Shown in pieces: positions 31,190 through 34,308 of a stretch of DNA of 34,308 nt (the stretch's first letter is position 1; every line of letters starts with the position of its first letter). The translations under genes were made by a program, and so were the position numbers. The stretch comes from Patescibacteria group bacterium (GTDB taxonomy: Bacteria; Patescibacteriota; Patescibacteriia; CAIXNZ01). The stretch lies in contig JAQTMG010000009.1 in assembly GCA_028714455.1 (NCBI GenBank), positions 1 through 34,308 of the forward strand, read 5' to 3'. The notes under the pieces are model-generated. The model ran no database searches. It saw nothing but the letters and a program-made list of their open reading frames with translations, and had not been told where the DNA came from.

Positions 31190-31738
31190 ATGTCAAGAAT
31201 AGGCAAAAAACCAATTGAGATACCGAGCGGCATTGACGTTAGAATTGAGGGAGATCTTGTTATTGTCAAGGGTCCGAAAGGAGAATTAAGACAAACAATT
31301 CATCCCGATGTTATTGTTGAAAAAAAAGATAATTTTATTTCCGTTAGTATTAAGGATCAGAGTGAAGTTGACCAGCGAGCACTTTGGGGACTTTTTTCCA
31401 GATTGATTCAGAATATGATTATTGGGGTCAAAGACGGTTATGAAAAAAAGATGGAAGTTGTTGGTGTTGGCTTCAGAGTCGCCCTACAAGGTAATAAGAT
31501 AGTTATGAGCTTGGGATTTTCTCATCCAGTTGAATTTGTATTGCCCGGGGGCATTAAAGCAACCGTCGAAAAGAATTTAGTAACTTTATCAGGCATCGAT
31601 AAACAACTTGTCGGTGAGACGGCGGCTAGGCTGCGCAGAATAAAAAAGCCCGATGTTTATAAAGGTAAGGGCATCAAATATTTAGAGGAAGTGATTAAAA
31701 AGAAACCAGGCAAGGCAGCCGCCAAAGCAGCCGCATAA
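31190..31738 (+). CDS. rplF: 50S ribosomal protein L6
   Basis: 182 residues from ATG 31190 (MSRIGKKPIEIPSG). A longer frame begins inside rpsH and is rejected because the family starts at this methionine. The VVGVGFRVALQGNKI and KPDVYKGKGIKYLEE segments identify L6, which lies near the factor-binding site. It has a short Lys/Ala tail. Confidence 0.96.
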   Translation: MSRIGKKPIEIPSGIDVRIEGDLVIVKGPKGELRQTIHPDVIVEKKDNFISVSIKDQSEVDQRALWGLFSRLIQNMIIGVKDGYEKKMEVVGVGFRVALQGNKIVMSLGFSHPVEFVLPGGIKATVEKNLVTLSGIDKQLVGETAARLRRIKKPDVYKGKGIKYLEEVIKKKPGKAAAKAAA

Positions 31739-31754
31739 TTTATAATATTAATAT

Positions 31755-32108
31755 ATGGAAGCTAAAATCAAACAAGAAAAAAGAGAAGCCAGAAGAAAAA
31801 GGGTGCGAGCTAAGGTTATTGGCACGGCCAGCAGACCGCGACTTAGCGTATTTCGCAGCCTGAAACACGTTTATGCGCAATTGGTTGATGATCAGATCGG
31901 AAAGACTATTGTTTCGGCTAGCGATTCCGAGCTCGGCAAAAAGAAAATGACAAAAATCGATAAAGCAAAAGAAATCGGAAAACTGATGGCGCAAAAAGCC
32001 GTTGCCAAGGGAATAAAAAAAGTGGTGTTTGATCGCGCCGGCTACAAGTATCACGGTCGAGTGAAAGCCGTAACCGAAGGAGCGCGCGAGGGCGGTTTAG
32101 AATTTTAA
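31755..32108 (+). CDS. rplR: 50S ribosomal protein L18
   Basis: 117 residues. [20 protein letters not shown] and [20 protein letters not shown] are the family hallmarks. L18 binds 5S rRNA. The length is normal. Confidence 0.97.
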   Translation: MEAKIKQEKREARRKRVRAKVIGTASRPRLSVFRSLKHVYAQLVDDQIGKTIVSASDSELGKKKMTKIDKAKEIGKLMAQKAVAKGIKKVVFDRAGYKYHGRVKAVTEGAREGGLEF

Positions 32109-32123
32109 TCATATTATTAAAAT

Positions 32124-32618
32124 ATGCCTAAGAAAAATTTTAGAGAATTAAAGAGAGACGAAGAGTTTGAACAGCGCACTATCGATCTGGCCAGGGTGAC
32201 TCGCGTAACCTCGGGCGGTAAGAGGATGCGTTTTCGCGCCTGTATCGGCATCGGCAATAAGGCCGGTAAGTTTGGTGTTGGCGTAGCCAAGGGCGCTGAC
32301 GTTTCCATGGCCATAACCAAGGGTTTTAATCAAGCCAAGAAAAATATCATAAATATTCCGTTGGTAAATGAAACTATTCCGCATCCGGTTTTTGTAAAGT
32401 TCGGTGCGGCTAAAATTTTATTAAAGCCCGCCAGAAAAGGTACAGGTATAAAAGTCGGTGGTGCCGTCAGAATTCTTTGCGAGCTGGCTGGTATCTCCAA
32501 TATTTCGGGAAAAATTTTAGGTTCAAAAAATAAAATAAATAACGTTAAGGCGGCTATGATCGCCTTGAGTAGTTTTAAAAAAGGAAAAGTAAGAGAGAAG
32601 AAAGAGGAAAAGAAATAA
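32124..32618 (+). CDS. rpsE: 30S ribosomal protein S5
   Basis: 164 residues. The double-stranded RNA-binding region reads RVTRVTSGGKRMRFRACIGI, and the C-terminal domain has KPARKGTGIKVGGAVRILCE. S5 affects decoding accuracy at the mRNA entry site. It ends 4 bases before rplO, leaving no room for an rpmD (L30) gene, which usually lies here. Confidence 0.97.
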   Translation: MPKKNFRELKRDEEFEQRTIDLARVTRVTSGGKRMRFRACIGIGNKAGKFGVGVAKGADVSMAITKGFNQAKKNIINIPLVNETIPHPVFVKFGAAKILLKPARKGTGIKVGGAVRILCELAGISNISGKILGSKNKINNVKAAMIALSSFKKGKVREKKEEKK

Positions 32619-32622
32619 TTTT

Positions 32623-33096
32623 ATGGCTTTAAATTTATACAACTTAAGACCGGCGAAAGGTGCTAAGAAGAATAAGAAAAGAGTTGGCCGAGGAGATTCC
32701 TCTGGCCATGGCACGTATTCGACGCGCGGCCAGAAGGGTCAGCGAGCCAGAAGCGGCGGCAGACGAGGCCTGAAGATGATGGGCCTCAAGACGAGCATCC
32801 AGAGCATTCCAAAACTCGGCGGCTTCAAGAGTCTCAAACCGAAAAATTCCGTGATTAATTTGAAAGATCTGGAAGTTAATTTTAAGGACGGTGAAAACGT
32901 CAGTGCCTTGAGTTTGTGGAAAAAAGGATTAACAGATAGTAAATACGGGGTTAAGATATTAGGAGAAGGGAAAATAAGCAAAAAGTTAAATATTGCCGAT
33001 AATGTAAAAATATCCGCATCGGCTAAGGAGGCGATTGAAAAAGCCGGCGGTAAAGTCGCGAGCATAACGGCCGAGGAGCCGAAAGAAAATAAATAA
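32623..33096 (+). CDS. rplO: 50S ribosomal protein L15
   Basis: 157 residues. The Gly-rich start is typical: KKRVGRGDSSGHGTYSTRGQ, then GQRARSGGRRGLKMMG, and IPKLGGFKSLKPKN follows. L15 is a late 50S assembly protein. It directly follows rpsE, and secY follows 2 bases after its stop. Confidence 0.97.
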   Translation: MALNLYNLRPAKGAKKNKKRVGRGDSSGHGTYSTRGQKGQRARSGGRRGLKMMGLKTSIQSIPKLGGFKSLKPKNSVINLKDLEVNFKDGENVSALSLWKKGLTDSKYGVKILGEGKISKKLNIADNVKISASAKEAIEKAGGKVASITAEEPKENK

Positions 33097-33098
33097 AT

Positions 33099-34308
33099 AT
33101 GTTTGATAAAATTTTTCAAATATTTAAGATTAGAGATCTGCGCCGCAGCATTCTTTTTGTGCTGGGTCTACTCTTTGTTTTTAGGATAGCAGCGCATATA
33201 CCAATACCGGGAGTCGATCTTACTGCTTTGAAGGATTTTTTTAATTCAAACCAAGTGTTTGGCTTGATCAATATCTTTTCCGGCGGATCTATGGAGAGAT
33301 TTTCCATCGTCGGTATGGGCGTCGGACCATTCATCACCGCTTCGATTATATTTCAGCTTTTGATTATGATTATTCCTCGCCTCGAAGCGCTATCTAAGGA
33401 ACCAGGCGGTTATCAAAAAATCAATCAGTGGACCAGAGTGCTCACGGTACCGCTGGCTGCCTTACAGGCTTATGGCACCATCTCCATTTTGAGTCATCAG
33501 TCGGCTTACAAGATAATTAATTTTGCTTCGCCCTTTGATTTGTTCAGCGCGATAATAACTCTTTGCGCGGGCACAGTCTTTTTAATGTGGCTGGGCGAAC
33601 TCATCTCTGAAAGAAAAATAGGAAACGGCATCTCGCTCTTGATCTTTGCGGGTATTATCGAGCGTTTGCCGCAGGTACTACAGACGGTCATTGTGACTTT
33701 TGACCCGACAGAAGTTCTTAATATAGCTCTCTTTGCGGCCGTTGCCTTGATTACTATAGTCGTTGTAGTAATAATAAACGAGGGTACTCGAAACGTTCCC
33801 GTTTCTTATGCGAGGCACATTCGGGGTCACCGCATGTATGGCGGTGTAAACACGTATTTGCCGTTGCGAGTTAATATGGCTGGCGTGATTCCGATAATCT
33901 TTGCCATCTCACTGATTATTTTCCCTCCGATGATAGCCAACTTTTTTTTAAACGCCAAGACGCAATTTTTGGCCAGCGCTTCACAGTTTGTAATTAACGT
34001 TTTCCAGAATCAGCTGATCTACGGCCTCCTTTATTTTACGTTTGTTTTTGGCTTCACTTATTTCTATACCGCGGTGGTTTTTCATCCGCAACAGATTGCC
34101 GACAATCTGCAGAAGCACGGCGGTTTTATTCCGGGTATACGTCCTGGCAAACACACGGAAGATTATCTTTCTTTCGTAACTAATAGAATAATATTCGCGG
34201 GCGCCCTTTTTCTGGGCCTCATCGCGGTGTTGCCCTTGGTTATTCAGCAATTTACAGGCACGCTAAATCTGGTGATCGGCGGAACCAGCTTATTAATCGT
34301 GGTTAGCG
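33099..34308 (+). CDS. secY: Protein translocase subunit SecY, 3' partial
   Basis: The frame starts at ATG 33099 (MFDKIFQIFKIRDLRRSILF) and is open to the window end, giving about 403 codons of a usual 430. Membrane helices recur, and GVGPFITASIIFQLL and PGIRPGK near residue 347 are family motifs. SecY forms the protein-conducting channel of the Sec system with SecE and SecG. It is the last gene visible of the S10-spc cluster. Confidence 0.97.
   Translation, partial: MFDKIFQIFKIRDLRRSILFVLGLLFVFRIAAHIPIPGVDLTALKDFFNSNQVFGLINIFSGGSMERFSIVGMGVGPFITASIIFQLLIMIIPRLEALSKEPGGYQKINQWTRVLTVPLAALQAYGTISILSHQSAYKIINFASPFDLFSAIITLCAGTVFLMWLGELISERKIGNGISLLIFAGIIERLPQVLQTVIVTFDPTEVLNIALFAAVALITIVVVVIINEGTRNVPVSYARHIRGHRMYGGVNTYLPLRVNMAGVIPIIFAISLIIFPPMIANFFLNAKTQFLASASQFVINVFQNQLIYGLLYFTFVFGFTYFYTAVVFHPQQIADNLQKHGGFIPGIRPGKHTEDYLSFVTNRIIFAGALFLGLIAVLPLVIQQFTGTLNLVIGGTSLLIVVS

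Overview
The window looks like a chromosomal segment of a Patescibacteria (Candidate Phyla Radiation) bacterium, probably of the Parcubacteria kind. The evidence is a str-S10-spc ribosomal block with no rpmD (L30) gene between rpsE and rplO, many AT-rich starts without Shine-Dalgarno motifs, a ComEC split into two genes, a 48-residue zinc-ribbon protein of the DUF5679 type, and large cell-surface proteins with a repeated C-terminal module. TGA is used as a stop (comEC, ndk), so the recoded genetic code of SR1/Gracilibacteria does not apply. Composition is moderate to low GC.

Region 1 (1-5900) holds two tandem surface-protein genes. The first is cut by the window edge. Both end in an Ig-like domain followed by the same three-repeat C-terminal module, and each is closed by a strong terminator. 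Region 2 (5900-9400) holds the membrane channel part of ComEC, the separate ComEC metallo-beta-lactamase gene, an unknown 110-residue protein on the minus strand, and ndk. The last two are read divergently from promoters whose -35 boxes overlap. Region 3 (9400-11530) holds two very small transcription units (43 and 20 codons) and a cysteine-rich lipoprotein gene.

Region 4 (11530-17500) is accessory and repeat-rich, mostly on the minus strand. It carries tRNA-Pro(CGG) and tRNA-Pro(GGG), each with a partial tRNA copy and foldable sequence beside its 3' end; a Gmad2/GerMN lipoprotein-like protein; MazG-like and RdgB-like nucleotide-pool hydrolases; a membrane protein; a DUF5679 protein; and a TrmB-type regulator divergent from a cysteine-rich radical SAM/SPASM enzyme. 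Two similar 19-bp operator-like sites sit on the two promoters of that divergent pair, which suggests one regulated module.

Region 5 (17500-34308) is housekeeping: rpmB and an M50 site-2 protease, then rpsL-rpsG-fusA, a small acidic unknown gene, tuf, rpsJ, and a 20-gene cluster from rplC to secY (open at the window end). The rplC cluster has its own consensus promoter and a leader of about 220 nt with alternative hairpins, so rpsJ is uncoupled from the rest of the S10 operon.

The best candidates for something undescribed are the TrmB/radical SAM module, the tRNA-Pro-associated foldable element, the two mini transcription units before the lipoprotein gene, the rplC leader, and the three-repeat surface module. 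Promoters are often extended -10 (TGnTATAAT), and three place the predicted transcription start exactly on the ATG, suggesting leaderless mRNAs.
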